From Steroidobacteraceae bacterium (GTDB taxonomy: Bacteria; Pseudomonadota; Gammaproteobacteria; Steroidobacterales; Steroidobacteraceae), in NCBI GenBank assembly GCA_041395505.1, contig JAWLAG010000002.1:563001-627000 (forward strand): a stretch of DNA of 64,000 nucleotides, in the 5' to 3' direction. The notes below the pieces were generated by a model that had not been told where the DNA came from, did no database searches, and saw nothing but the letters and a program-made list of their open reading frames with translations. The stretch's first letter is position 1. Each line of letters starts with the position of its first letter. Position numbers and translations under genes: made by a program. Shown here one piece after another: positions 8,922 to 16,956 of the stretch.

Positions 8922-10985
8922 ATGCGGATGATTTGCTTCGGTCTCGCGGTGCTCAGCGCCACATTGACATCGGCCGTCGCGATTGCGGGGACGGCCACGC
9001 AGCCCGAGACAGCGGGCGTCGAGAACAAGGCGCCGCTGACGCTTGAGGACCTCTATTCTCCAGTGTCGCTCCCCGACGCAGCGGTATCGCCATCGGGTCG
9101 TTACCTCGCGTTCATCAACCGCAATGAGGACGAGGATCAGCTGTTCGTCCTGGACCTCGCGAACGGCAGTTCCGCCGCCATCATCGCCATGTCGCGCGAC
9201 AAGGTGGTCCAGAAGTCCGATGCATATATCATTTCAGTGTATTGGAAGTCGGATCAAAGACTGATATTTCGCACGCGCGTCGTGCCCGATGAAGACGCGC
9301 GCACGTTCACCTACACAATTCAGCAATACCAGAAATTCGGCGACCGGCTGTTCGCCATTGATCGTGATGGCAAGAACCTCTTGCGGCTGCTGCAGGATAA
9401 CCGTGACCAGGGCCTGGTCGGGACACTGGACCTCGGATCGATCGCAGACCTCCTGCCGAGGGATAACCAACACATCCTGATGATCGTCAATGGCGACTAT
9501 GGCCCCAGCCTGATGCAGGTCGACATTGCCACGGGACGCGGTGCCGTCATCGAGAAACCGAACGCGAAGATTGTCAGCTGGTGGCTCGATGTCGATGGCA
9601 AACCCGTTGTGCAGGTACAGGTTTCGGCTGGCACAGTGACCTATCTGCGCAAACTCGACGATGGCAATTGGAAGCCCTTCCACAAGGAGCGATTGCGCGA
9701 AATGCGCGAACGCGACTCGGACTATGACGCCATCGGACCCGCGGATGTGGCGGGCAAATACTACGTGCTCGCACGACCACCGGGCCGCGACCGGCGAGGC
9801 GTGTACCTCTACGACCTCGGCAGCGAATCATTCGGCGAGCCGATCATCGAGCACAGCCAATTCGACCTGGAATCTGCGCATGCTTCCGCGGATGGCAAGG
9901 GTATTGCGTGGTATTGCTACCTGGCGCACGTTCGCGTCTGCGAGTTCTCCGATCCCCGGATCAACGCACATATGCGCGGTTTGCGAAAGTTCTTTTCCGA
10001 TCGGGCCGACGTCTCTGTCTTCGATTCATCCACGGACAACAAAGTCTTCCTGCTGCGCGTTGCGGGTCCCGCTGACCCGCCGGGCTTCTACTATTATCAG
10101 GTCGAGCAGAAGAGTATCCAGCCGCTCGGGGCGTTTCAGGGCGCCACGATCGGCAAGGCCATGCCATCGATGCAGGTGATCGACTACCAGGCGCGTGATG
10201 GCCTGGCGTTGCATGGCTATCTGACGATGCCACCCGGTGCGGACGGCCTCAAGAATCTGCCGCTCGTTCTTTTCCCGCATGGCGGACCGGAGATTCGCGA
10301 TCATCTCGCCTACGATCAATGGGTGCAGTTCATGGCCGCGCGTGGCTATGCCGTCTTCCAACCCAATTTTCGCGGCTCGGATGGATTTGGCCGGGCATTC
10401 AGCGAAAAGGGTTATCGCGAGTGGGGCGGCAAAATGCAGGATGATTTGATCGACGGTCTCGATGCACTCGCTCGCACCCAGCGTGTTGACCCCCGGCGCG
10501 TCTGTGTCGTCGGCATATCCTACGGCGGCTATGCGGCCTTGATGGCCGCTGCGCTCACTTCCGAGCGGTTCAAGTGCGCGGCTTCCGTCGCTGGCCCAAC
10601 CGACCTGGTCGAATTCATCAATTGGCGAAAGCGCAATTGGGGCGATCAGTCGGAGGGTTACAAGTACTGGCTGAAGTCGATTGGCAATCCGGAAACCGAC
10701 ACCGCGAAGCTCGAAGCGCGTTCACCCGTGAACCTGGCCGCCGACATCAAGATTCCGGTGCTATTGATGCATGGCAGCGAAGATTTCGTCGTGCCCGTTC
10801 AACAATCGCGTCTCATGGCCAAGGCGCTCACCAAGGCCGGCAACGCGACAGAGCTCGTCGAAGTCAAACTCGAGACCCATCCTGCCTGGTCGGACGACAA
10901 CGAGAAGCTGGCACTCAGGACTCTTGACGAGTTCCTGCGAAAACACCTGGGGCCGGGCGTCGGACAGCCAGCCGGGTTGCAGTAG
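8922..10985 (+). CDS. S9 family prolyl oligopeptidase-like serine peptidase, exported
   Basis: A 687-residue protein with a signal peptide (residues 1-23, ending AVAIAG), an N-terminal beta-propeller (about 40-420) and a C-terminal alpha/beta hydrolase domain (about 430-675). The nucleophile Ser is in GISYGGYAAL and the catalytic Asp in MHGSEDFVVP. The segment where the catalytic His is expected reads LETHPAWSDDN instead of the usual EGHGF-type context, so His is present but the surroundings are atypical. AAGGGA precedes the ATG by about 8 bases. It should act in the periplasm on oligopeptides. A second S9 peptidase, with typical motifs, is at 32142-34184. Confidence 0.9.
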   Translation: MRMICFGLAVLSATLTSAVAIAGTATQPETAGVENKAPLTLEDLYSPVSLPDAAVSPSGRYLAFINRNEDEDQLFVLDLANGSSAAIIAMSRDKVVQKSDAYIISVYWKSDQRLIFRTRVVPDEDARTFTYTIQQYQKFGDRLFAIDRDGKNLLRLLQDNRDQGLVGTLDLGSIADLLPRDNQHILMIVNGDYGPSLMQVDIATGRGAVIEKPNAKIVSWWLDVDGKPVVQVQVSAGTVTYLRKLDDGNWKPFHKERLREMRERDSDYDAIGPADVAGKYYVLARPPGRDRRGVYLYDLGSESFGEPIIEHSQFDLESAHASADGKGIAWYCYLAHVRVCEFSDPRINAHMRGLRKFFSDRADVSVFDSSTDNKVFLLRVAGPADPPGFYYYQVEQKSIQPLGAFQGATIGKAMPSMQVIDYQARDGLALHGYLTMPPGADGLKNLPLVLFPHGGPEIRDHLAYDQWVQFMAARGYAVFQPNFRGSDGFGRAFSEKGYREWGGKMQDDLIDGLDALARTQRVDPRRVCVVGISYGGYAALMAAALTSERFKCAASVAGPTDLVEFINWRKRNWGDQSEGYKYWLKSIGNPETDTAKLEARSPVNLAADIKIPVLLMHGSEDFVVPVQQSRLMAKALTKAGNATELVEVKLETHPAWSDDNEKLALRTLDEFLRKHLGPGVGQPAGLQ

Positions 10986-10997
10986 CGAGGCCCGGGC

Positions 10998-11528
10998 TCA
11001 GGCCTCGTCGAGTACGAGCTTTCCGTCCTTGACCGGGATGAACTTGCCTGGGTCACGAGCCATGCGTACCGTTCCGGTCGCACCATCGAGCTGATAGGTC
11101 ACCTTGAAGCCATCGGGCTCGCGGTGCGATTCGTAAACCGTCTTGCATTGCTGTTCCGTTGTCTCGTAGGTGTTGCCTTCCTGCACACGCTGCTGCACGC
11201 GATTGCCCGCGTAGCCGCCCGCAGCCGCCCCCGCGACCGTGGCAATGGTCTTGCCGGTACCGCCACCGACCTGATTCCCCAGCACACCTCCGACGACAGC
11301 ACCGACCACGGTGCCTGTCACGCGCTTCTTGTCGCGAGGCTCCTGTTGATGGGTGACGGTCACGTCGCGGCATTCCTGCCGGGGCGTCTTGACGAGCTTG
11401 GTGAGCGGCTCGGCACTCAGGACCTCGGCATTGTGGCTGCGTTCCCACGCGCTATAACCGGCAATGGCGCCGCCGGCAGTAACAGCAGCGGCTCCGATGA
11501 CTGCACCGACCAACATCGATCTGTTCAT
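10998..11528 (-). CDS. Glycine-zipper 2TM (SlyB/17-kDa antigen-like) envelope protein
   Basis: A 176-residue protein with an N-terminal hydrophobic anchor or signal (MLVGAVIGAAAVTAGGAIAG) and the double glycine-zipper signature GTVVGAVVGGVLGNQ followed by ATVAGAAAGGYAGNR (residues about 72-110), as in Rick_17kDa_Anti/SlyB proteins. The sequence downstream (YETTEQQCKTVYESHREPDG, then a beta-rich tail ending FIPVKDGKLVLDEA) is the usual companion of this domain in gammaproteobacterial homologues. A strong TGAGGTG precedes the ATG. No lipobox Cys is present near the signal. It probably resides in the outer membrane or periplasm and contributes to envelope integrity. It is convergent with the S9 gene. 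Confidence 0.88.
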   Translation of the reverse strand: MNRSMLVGAVIGAAAVTAGGAIAGYSAWERSHNAEVLSAEPLTKLVKTPRQECRDVTVTHQQEPRDKKRVTGTVVGAVVGGVLGNQVGGGTGKTIATVAGAAAGGYAGNRVQQRVQEGNTYETTEQQCKTVYESHREPDGFKVTYQLDGATGTVRMARDPGKFIPVKDGKLVLDEA

Positions 11529-11777
11529 GTTTGCACCTCACGCGCCAAGCGTTCGAACAACACCTTGCTGACATTACAGCAGCGCCGGCGCAGTCGGGAA
11601 AGTGACGGAGTCGACGGATCGTGACGGACAATGGCCCGCCGTGCTGTCGGACGATACTGACAAGCTGTTCGCGGCATCCATATCGTCAAATGACCTGACG
11701 ACTGTCTTCGAATGGCAACAGGCGTTATCGTTGTGGTTTCATGGCAACGGCCCTGGAATGGCCGGGAGAGCTGCCGC

Positions 11778-12209
11778 ATGAATACGGCCTTGTTGTTCGC
11801 GCTTTGCGCCGGATGCGCGGCGGCCCTTTGGGCAATATTTCTCAAACTCGGTTCGAACCAGACAACAGCGGCTCTGGGTGCAGCGATCGTCTCGGCGACC
11901 GCACTGCTCGTCAACCTTGGCATCGTCATGGGCCTCAAGGCCGGTGGCCAGAGTATCGAGCTCGATCGCAGGGCAGTCCTGTTCCTGGTGCTCGCCGGCA
12001 TTGCGGCCGCCGGAGCCGATGCGTTTGCGCTGCTGACATTCGGGCGCGGTCTACGCCTCTCGAGCGCGTTCATCATCAACGCGACTGCGACCGCCATCGT
12101 GTTTCTGATTGGAATAGCGGCATTCAGGGAACCCATCAATGCCAGTCGCGTTGCAGCGCTCGCGCTCATCGGTGGCGGCATGTTGTGGTTGAACTACCAG
12201 AATGCCTGA
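11778..12209 (+). CDS. EamA-type membrane protein (single four/five-helix unit)
   Basis: A 143-residue integral membrane protein with about five helices (LLFALCAGCAAALWAIFLKL, AAIVSATALLVNLGIVMGL, AVLFLVLAGIAAAGADAFAL, SAFIINATATAIVFLIGIAA, AALALIGGGMLWL). The terminal FREPINASRVAALALIGGG pattern is typical of EamA/DMT-superfamily transporters. It has only one EamA unit, half the usual ten-helix length, so it would act as a homodimer like small multidrug resistance proteins. The ATG at 11778 was chosen because GGGAGAG is 8 bases upstream. It is followed 12 bases later by the acyl-CoA synthetase gene; the substrate is unknown. Confidence 0.8.
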   Translation: MNTALLFALCAGCAAALWAIFLKLGSNQTTAALGAAIVSATALLVNLGIVMGLKAGGQSIELDRRAVLFLVLAGIAAAGADAFALLTFGRGLRLSSAFIINATATAIVFLIGIAAFREPINASRVAALALIGGGMLWLNYQNA

Positions 12210-12221
12210 AGCGAGGCAACG

Positions 12222-13841
12222 ATGTATCGAGTCACGCTCAAGGAATCGCTGTTTCCGGCACAGGACGGTGAGCCGGAAAACCTGACGACCATCGGCGCCA
12301 TGCTGCGCCGATCGGTTGCCGCTGCACCCGAACGGGTTGCACTCAAGGAAATTGGCCAGGATGGCGCAGTTGGGCGCGTCTGGAGTTATGCGCAGTTGCT
12401 GGCGGACAGCGAGCGCCTGGCGCGCGCACTGGCATCGCGGCATGCACAGGGCGCACGTATCGCCGTCTATGCCAACAATATTCCGGAATGGGTATTGCTC
12501 GAACTCGCCTGTGCCTTGGCCGGCGTCACGCTCGTTACCGTCAATCCTGCCTACCAGAAGCGCGAATTACGCTACGTTCTCGAGCAATCGAGATCGGAAG
12601 CCATCTACTACGTCACCGGGTTTCGCGGCAATCCGATGCAGGCCATCGTCGAGGCCGCGTGCAGCGATTTGTCTTCGGTGCGCCATCGTATACGGCTCAC
12701 CGATCACGCTGGTCTATTTGCAGGCGAGCATGACGGCAGGCTCCGTGAACCCTCCCCGCGCGATCCGGTGCAGATCCAGTACACATCGGGCACCACCGGC
12801 TTTCCGAAAGGGGCCGTGTTACATCATCAGGGGCTGGTGCAGAATGCCCGTGACGGTATGGCTCGTTGCGGCGTCGAGCCAGGCGAAGTCGTGATGCACA
12901 ACATGCCCATGTTTCACACGACCGGCTGCGCGATTCTGGCGATTGGCGGCTTGGGCGCCGGCGCAACGCTGCTGATGCCACCGCTATTCGACGCAGAGAT
13001 GATCGTGAACGTGATCGCCAGGGAGCGAGCCGGATTCATTCTCGCGGTGCCCACCATGCTCGTCGCACTGATCGACGCGGCGGAACGCAGCAGCGCCGAC
13101 ATGACGTCGATGCGGCACATCATGTCCGGCGGCGCCATGGTTGCGCCGGAATTGTGCCGCCGGGCAAGAGTCGTACTGAATGCACAGGTTCAGATTGTCT
13201 ATGGCCAGACGGAGACCTCACCTCTCATTACACAAGCCTGGCACGACGACAGCATCGAGGACCTGACAGGCACGATCGGCCAGCCAATGCCTCACACCGA
13301 GGTGTCCATACGCGATCCCGCGAGTAACGCCGTGGTACCGATCGGCGCCCAGGGCGAAATCTGCTGTCGAGGTTATCAGAACATGCTGGGCTACAACGAC
13401 AACCCCGAGGCGACCGCGAAGGCCATCGACAGCGAGGGCTGGTTGCATACCGGTGACCTCGGCACGATGGATGCGCGCGGCTATCTCAAGATCACCGGCC
13501 GCGTCAAGGAAATGATCATACGCGGCGGCGAGAATCTCTTTCCGGCGGAAATCGAAAACGCCCTGCTCGAGCACGAGGCGATTGCCGAGGTTGCCGTGGT
13601 CGGTGTGCCGGACGGGAAATGGGGCGAGCAGGTCGCCTGCTTCATGCGGGCGGCGACCGGGGAGCGGCCAGACGCAACCGCCCTTAAGGCCTTCATACGC
13701 GAACGCCTTTCACCGCAGAAAACGCCGCGATACTGGGTTTGGGTCGATGCCTGGCCGCTCACCGGCTCGGGCAAGATCCAGAAATTCCGGTTGCGCGAGC
13801 AATTCGAGGCGGGCGAATTCGCGCTGGAGAGGAAGGCGTAG
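12222..13841 (+). CDS. Long-chain/medium-chain acyl-CoA synthetase (AMP-forming, class I adenylate-forming)
   Basis: A 539-residue ANL-superfamily enzyme. The P-loop is YTSGTTGFPKGAVLHH (about residue 185), the second adenylate motif is YGQTETSP, the hinge is GYLKITGRVKEMIIRGGENL, and the C-terminal catalytic Lys lies in GSGKIQKFRLRE. All are intact, so it should activate a carboxylic acid as acyl-AMP and transfer it to CoA. The overall sequence looks like the FadD/AcsA-type fatty-acyl-CoA synthases used in beta-oxidation; the chain-length preference cannot be read from sequence. It is the second gene of a pair with the EamA-type gene. The tRNA gene at 13850 follows on the opposite strand. 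Confidence 0.92.
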   Translation: MYRVTLKESLFPAQDGEPENLTTIGAMLRRSVAAAPERVALKEIGQDGAVGRVWSYAQLLADSERLARALASRHAQGARIAVYANNIPEWVLLELACALAGVTLVTVNPAYQKRELRYVLEQSRSEAIYYVTGFRGNPMQAIVEAACSDLSSVRHRIRLTDHAGLFAGEHDGRLREPSPRDPVQIQYTSGTTGFPKGAVLHHQGLVQNARDGMARCGVEPGEVVMHNMPMFHTTGCAILAIGGLGAGATLLMPPLFDAEMIVNVIARERAGFILAVPTMLVALIDAAERSSADMTSMRHIMSGGAMVAPELCRRARVVLNAQVQIVYGQTETSPLITQAWHDDSIEDLTGTIGQPMPHTEVSIRDPASNAVVPIGAQGEICCRGYQNMLGYNDNPEATAKAIDSEGWLHTGDLGTMDARGYLKITGRVKEMIIRGGENLFPAEIENALLEHEAIAEVAVVGVPDGKWGEQVACFMRAATGERPDATALKAFIRERLSPQKTPRYWVWVDAWPLTGSGKIQKFRLREQFEAGEFALERKA

Positions 13842-13849
13842 TCCGTTTA

Positions 13850-13922
13850 TGGGCCCGGTAGGATTCGAACCTACAACCAAGGGATTATGAGTCCCCTGCA
13901 CTAACCGTTGTGCTACAGGCCC
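13850..13922 (-). tRNA. tRNA with anticodon CAU, probably tRNA-Ile2 (lysidine-modified)
   Basis: A 73-base cloverleaf: acceptor GGGCCTG pairs with CGGGCCC, D stem GCAC/GTGC, anticodon stem GGGGA/TCCCT with loop CTCATAA, T stem GTAGG/CCTAC with loop TTCGAAT, discriminator A. The CCA end is not encoded. Anticodon CAU could be Met or Ile2. The acceptor has C4-G69 and C5-G68, the pairs known to mark tRNA-Ile2 for TilS in E. coli (elongator tRNA-Met has other pairs there), so Ile2 is preferred; it is not an initiator, since position 1 pairs with 72. Confidence 0.85.
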
Positions 13923-13939
13923 GTCGCGGCAAGCCCGTT

Positions 13940-13968
13940 ATTCTAACAAGCCGGCGGGTCAGGTTCAG
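13940..13968 (-). promoter_or_regulatory. Candidate promoter for the CAU tRNA gene
   Basis: On the minus strand a TAGAAT -10 hexamer (13940-13945, 5 of 6 matches) lies 17 bases after CTGAAC (13963-13968, 3 of 6 matches to TTGACA). Transcription would begin about 10 bases before the mature tRNA, and the initiation region AACGGGC is GC-rich, as in stringently controlled stable-RNA promoters. Position and spacing are reasonable; the -35 is weak. Confidence 0.4.
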
Positions 13969-13991
13969 GCGCTACACTATATATATGTCGC

Positions 13992-14037
13992 GCCGGCCGT
14001 TTGGTCGGCCCGGGCGCGTATTGGATTCCCGCCCGGG
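13992..14037. repeat. Pair of adjacent inverted repeats upstream of the glutathione transferase gene
   Basis: GCCGGCC (13992-13998) pairs with GGTCGGC (14003-14009) around a four-base loop, and CCCGGGCG (14009-14016) pairs perfectly with CGCCCGGG (14030-14037) around a 13-base loop. Neither has a following T-run, so they are not ordinary intrinsic terminators. They sit 42 bases before the GST start and could be a transcribed structure in its leader or a dispersed repeat element. Confidence 0.45.
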
Positions 14038-14079
14038 CAGAGGTTAGCATCGCCTCCCCCGCCTACAGGAGTCACTCAC

Positions 14080-14691
14080 ATGAAGCTCTACTATACGCCC
14101 GGTGCCTGTTCACTGGCTCCGCATATCGCATTGCATGAGATCGGCGCGAAGTTCGAAACCGAAAAAGTGGATCTCGCCAAACACACGACGGCGAGCGGCG
14201 CGGACTACGTGAAGACGGTCACGTCCAAGGGCTACGTCCCAGCCCTGCAACTCGACGATGGCAGCGTGCTGACGGAAGTTGGTGCCATCCTCAATTACCT
14301 GGCTGATCAAAAGCCCGCCGCGGGACTTGCGCCCGCAGCAGGCACCATGCCGCGCTACCGGCTGCTCGAGTGGCTCAATTACATCAGTTCGGAAGTGCAC
14401 AAGAGCTTCAGCCCGATGTTTGCGCCAGGGGCGACCGATGACATGAAATCACTTGCGCTGGCGAACGTCGGCCGGCGCTTCGACTGGTTGTCGGGGCAGC
14501 TCAAGGATCGCAAGTTCCTGCTGGGAGATCAGTTTTCGGTTGCTGACATCTACCTGTTCACCGTGCTCGGCTGGACGAAGTTCGTGAACATCGATCTAGG
14601 CAAGTGGCCGGTACTCGCGAAATACAGCGCGTCCATTGGCAGCCGACCCGCCGTGCAGGGCGCGCTGCGCGCCGAAGGGTTGATGAAGTGA
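14080..14691 (+). CDS. Glutathione S-transferase, beta class
   Basis: A 203-residue cytosolic enzyme. The N-terminal thioredoxin-like domain begins YYTPGACSLAPHIAL with the beta-class Cys10, and His107 in SSEVHKSF matches the active-site His106 of the E. coli enzyme. The C-terminal helical domain has the usual LLGDQFSVADIYLF motif. It conjugates glutathione to electrophiles or reduces disulfides and peroxides. AGGAG stands about 9 bases before the ATG. The DUF1330 gene starts in its last codons (GTGA overlap), so the two are translationally coupled. Confidence 0.93.
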   Translation: MKLYYTPGACSLAPHIALHEIGAKFETEKVDLAKHTTASGADYVKTVTSKGYVPALQLDDGSVLTEVGAILNYLADQKPAAGLAPAAGTMPRYRLLEWLNYISSEVHKSFSPMFAPGATDDMKSLALANVGRRFDWLSGQLKDRKFLLGDQFSVADIYLFTVLGWTKFVNIDLGKWPVLAKYSASIGSRPAVQGALRAEGLMK

Positions 14692-15008
14692 ATCCGTCAT
14701 CTGGCGATCGTCCCGGATACCTGCTCGTTCAGGGTATCGTGACCGACCCGGAAGGGTTCAAGGCGTACAACGCTGCCCTGCCGCCGATCTACGAGAAATA
14801 CGGCGGCCGGCACATCGCGCTGACTCCCGCACCAAAGGTCGAAGTCGCGGAGGGCAATGCGGAGATGCGCAGCATCGTGCTGTCGCGCTTCCCATCGAAG
14901 GCGGCTGCCTGGGCGTTCTGGAATTCTCCCGAGTACGCTGCGGCGAAGAAATTGCGTGAAGGCAAAGGCGAGTTCTTCGTCGCCGTACTCGAAGGCCTGC
15001 CCGAGTAA
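14688..15008 (+). CDS. DUF1330 family protein
   Basis: A 106-residue protein of ferredoxin-like alpha/beta type: GYLLVQGIVTDPEGFKAYNA at the start, EKYGGRHIALTPAPKVEVAEG in the centre and SIVLSRFPSKAAAWAFWNSP near the end are typical DUF1330 segments. The start is inferred to be GTG at 14688, overlapping the GST stop by four bases with GAAGGG just upstream; no suitable ATG exists. Function of the family is unknown; the coupling to GST hints at a role in small-molecule or stress metabolism, but this is inference. Confidence 0.88.
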   Translation: MNPSSGDRPGYLLVQGIVTDPEGFKAYNAALPPIYEKYGGRHIALTPAPKVEVAEGNAEMRSIVLSRFPSKAAAWAFWNSPEYAAAKKLREGKGEFFVAVLEGLPE

Positions 15009-15016
15009 CGGCCACT

Positions 15017-16942
15017 TTGATTCGGGCCACCACTTTTGCCCAACTGCTGGCGCTGCGAATGAGCCGCCGGCAGTTCATCGGCGCGGGATCGGCGACGGTT
15101 GCGAATCTCGCCGTCGTCGGCTGCACGGGTGTCGGTGCGAGAGCGCTGCCGACAGGATCACAGCCGTCCGCATTTGACGCAATCAAACCCGGGCGGGAGG
15201 ACGCACTGCGGCTTGCCCGCGGCTATCGCTACGATGTGATCGCACGCTGGGGCGATGCGATTTTCAGTGATGACACCTCCCTCACCGGGGATGAAATACT
15301 CGCTGGCAAGCTCACGAGTGACGCGGCCGCAACGAGGCAGCTCGGGTGCATGGGCACCAATTGCGATGGTATCGCCTACTTTGGCGACGCCGGCAGCTCG
15401 GCGCGCGGCGTTTTGTGCGTCAACAATGAGTTCGTGACGGCGGCGCTGACCTTTGCGGCTATCGCCGACTCGTCCGCGGGCCGCGCTGCAGGTCGCGAAG
15501 ATTGGACAAGGCAAAATCCCCAGGCCGTCTCGTTCATGCAGGCCGCGCACGGCATCAGCATCGTCGAGGTCGCGCGCTCATCGGGTCGATGGAAGATGCT
15601 GCGTGGCGGGCGGCGCAATCGCCGCATCTGCGCGACGACGCCGATCGCGATCGCTGGCCCGGCGGCGGGCGCTGCACTCCTGCGTACCCGCGCCGACCCG
15701 CAGGGCCGTACGGTGCTCGGGACGTTCGCCAATTGTTCGGCCGGCCGCACACCCTGGGGAACCTACCTCAGTGCCGAGGAGAACATCGACGATTACTTTG
15801 GCGGCAGCACCGATTGGCTCGCCGGCGAGCCGGACGCGGCGGTGCGCGATGCACATCGGCGATTTCCGCTGCTGCAGCGCAGCCTCTATGGCTGGGAGTA
15901 TGTCGACACGCGTTTCGATGTGCGAAGCAACCCGACCGAGCCATTGCGTCATGGCTGGATCGTCGAAGTCGATCCGCAGGACCCGGCGAGCCGACCGGTC
16001 AAGCGAACCGCGCTCGGTCGTTTCTCGCACGAAAGCGCCAATAGCGCGACAAGCCGTGATGGCCGGCTGGTCGTGTACATGGGTGATGACGACGAATTCG
16101 AATACATCTACAAGTTCGTGACGCGCGACGTCGTCAATCCCGTCGATCGACGCGCCAACCGCGATCTACTGGACAACGGTACGCTCTATGTGGCGCGCTT
16201 CGATGCGGACGGCAGCGGCCAATGGCTGCCACTGCGCTTCGATCCGAAGGGGCCGCTCGGGCCCGGGAGCGGTTTCGCTTCGGAGGCCGATGTCGTGATT
16301 CGGGCGCGCGCCGCGGCGGATCTTCTTGGCGCGACCCCGATGGACCGGCCGGAAGATATCGAGCCCGATGCACGTAGCGGCCGTGTCTATATCGCCTGCA
16401 CCAAGAACCCCGATCGCAGCGCGAACCCGGGCGAAAAGCAATGGTCCGGCAGGCTGATCGACACCGGTGTCGATGCAGCCAACCCACGCGCCAACAACCG
16501 CCGCGGCCACATTATCGAATTGAGCGAGAACGACGGCGATATGGCGGCATTGCGCTTCACCTGGGAGGTGTTCGTGTTTGCCGGCGGCGATGGCGCCGGC
16601 GCCGCGATGGCCTGTCCGGATAATCTCGCGATCGACCCGTCCGGCCGGCTCTGGGTGGTGACGGATACCGACGACCGAACACTGGCCAACAATGGCTGCT
16701 TCGTCATCGCAACACGAGGCGCTGCGCGCGGGCAACTGCAACAATTGGCCAGCGCCCCGGTCGGGGCGGAGCTCTCGGGCTGCGAGTTCACGCCTGACGG
16801 GCGAACGCTTTTCCTCAGCGTGCAGCATCCTGGCGAGGGTGGCACACTTGACGAACCGGTCAGCGATTGGCCGGACGGCGAAGCTGCCCCACCTCGCTCG
16901 ACGGTGGTTGCCGTCACACGCGATGACAGTGCCACAATCTAG
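15017..16942 (+). CDS. PhoX-type (DUF839) alkaline phosphatase-like protein, Tat exported
   Basis: A 641-residue protein of the PhoX beta-propeller family. A twin-arginine motif SRRQFIG (residues 16-22) precedes a hydrophobic stretch ending with VVGCTG. Recognisable segments include TPWGTYLSAEEN, GRFSHESANSA, YMGDDDEFEYIYKFV, RPEDIEPD and CPDNLAIDPSGRLWV, where acidic residues would bind the Ca/Fe cofactor. It should be a periplasmic phosphatase. The start was left at TTG 15017, because family members usually have a short leader (FAQLLALRMS here) before the RR motif; the alternative is ATG 15059. It is 8 bases after the DUF1330 gene. Confidence 0.87.
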   Translation: MIRATTFAQLLALRMSRRQFIGAGSATVANLAVVGCTGVGARALPTGSQPSAFDAIKPGREDALRLARGYRYDVIARWGDAIFSDDTSLTGDEILAGKLTSDAAATRQLGCMGTNCDGIAYFGDAGSSARGVLCVNNEFVTAALTFAAIADSSAGRAAGREDWTRQNPQAVSFMQAAHGISIVEVARSSGRWKMLRGGRRNRRICATTPIAIAGPAAGAALLRTRADPQGRTVLGTFANCSAGRTPWGTYLSAEENIDDYFGGSTDWLAGEPDAAVRDAHRRFPLLQRSLYGWEYVDTRFDVRSNPTEPLRHGWIVEVDPQDPASRPVKRTALGRFSHESANSATSRDGRLVVYMGDDDEFEYIYKFVTRDVVNPVDRRANRDLLDNGTLYVARFDADGSGQWLPLRFDPKGPLGPGSGFASEADVVIRARAAADLLGATPMDRPEDIEPDARSGRVYIACTKNPDRSANPGEKQWSGRLIDTGVDAANPRANNRRGHIIELSENDGDMAALRFTWEVFVFAGGDGAGAAMACPDNLAIDPSGRLWVVTDTDDRTLANNGCFVIATRGAARGQLQQLASAPVGAELSGCEFTPDGRTLFLSVQHPGEGGTLDEPVSDWPDGEAAPPRSTVVAVTRDDSATI

Positions 16943-16956
16943 TCTGGAGAAGAAGC

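Noticed and set aside
10986..11007. Hairpin CGAGGCC/GGCCTCG after the S9 peptidase gene as an intrinsic terminator
   Set aside because: It lacks a T-run and lies partly in the coding end of the convergent glycine-zipper gene; it may still help transcription end but cannot be called.
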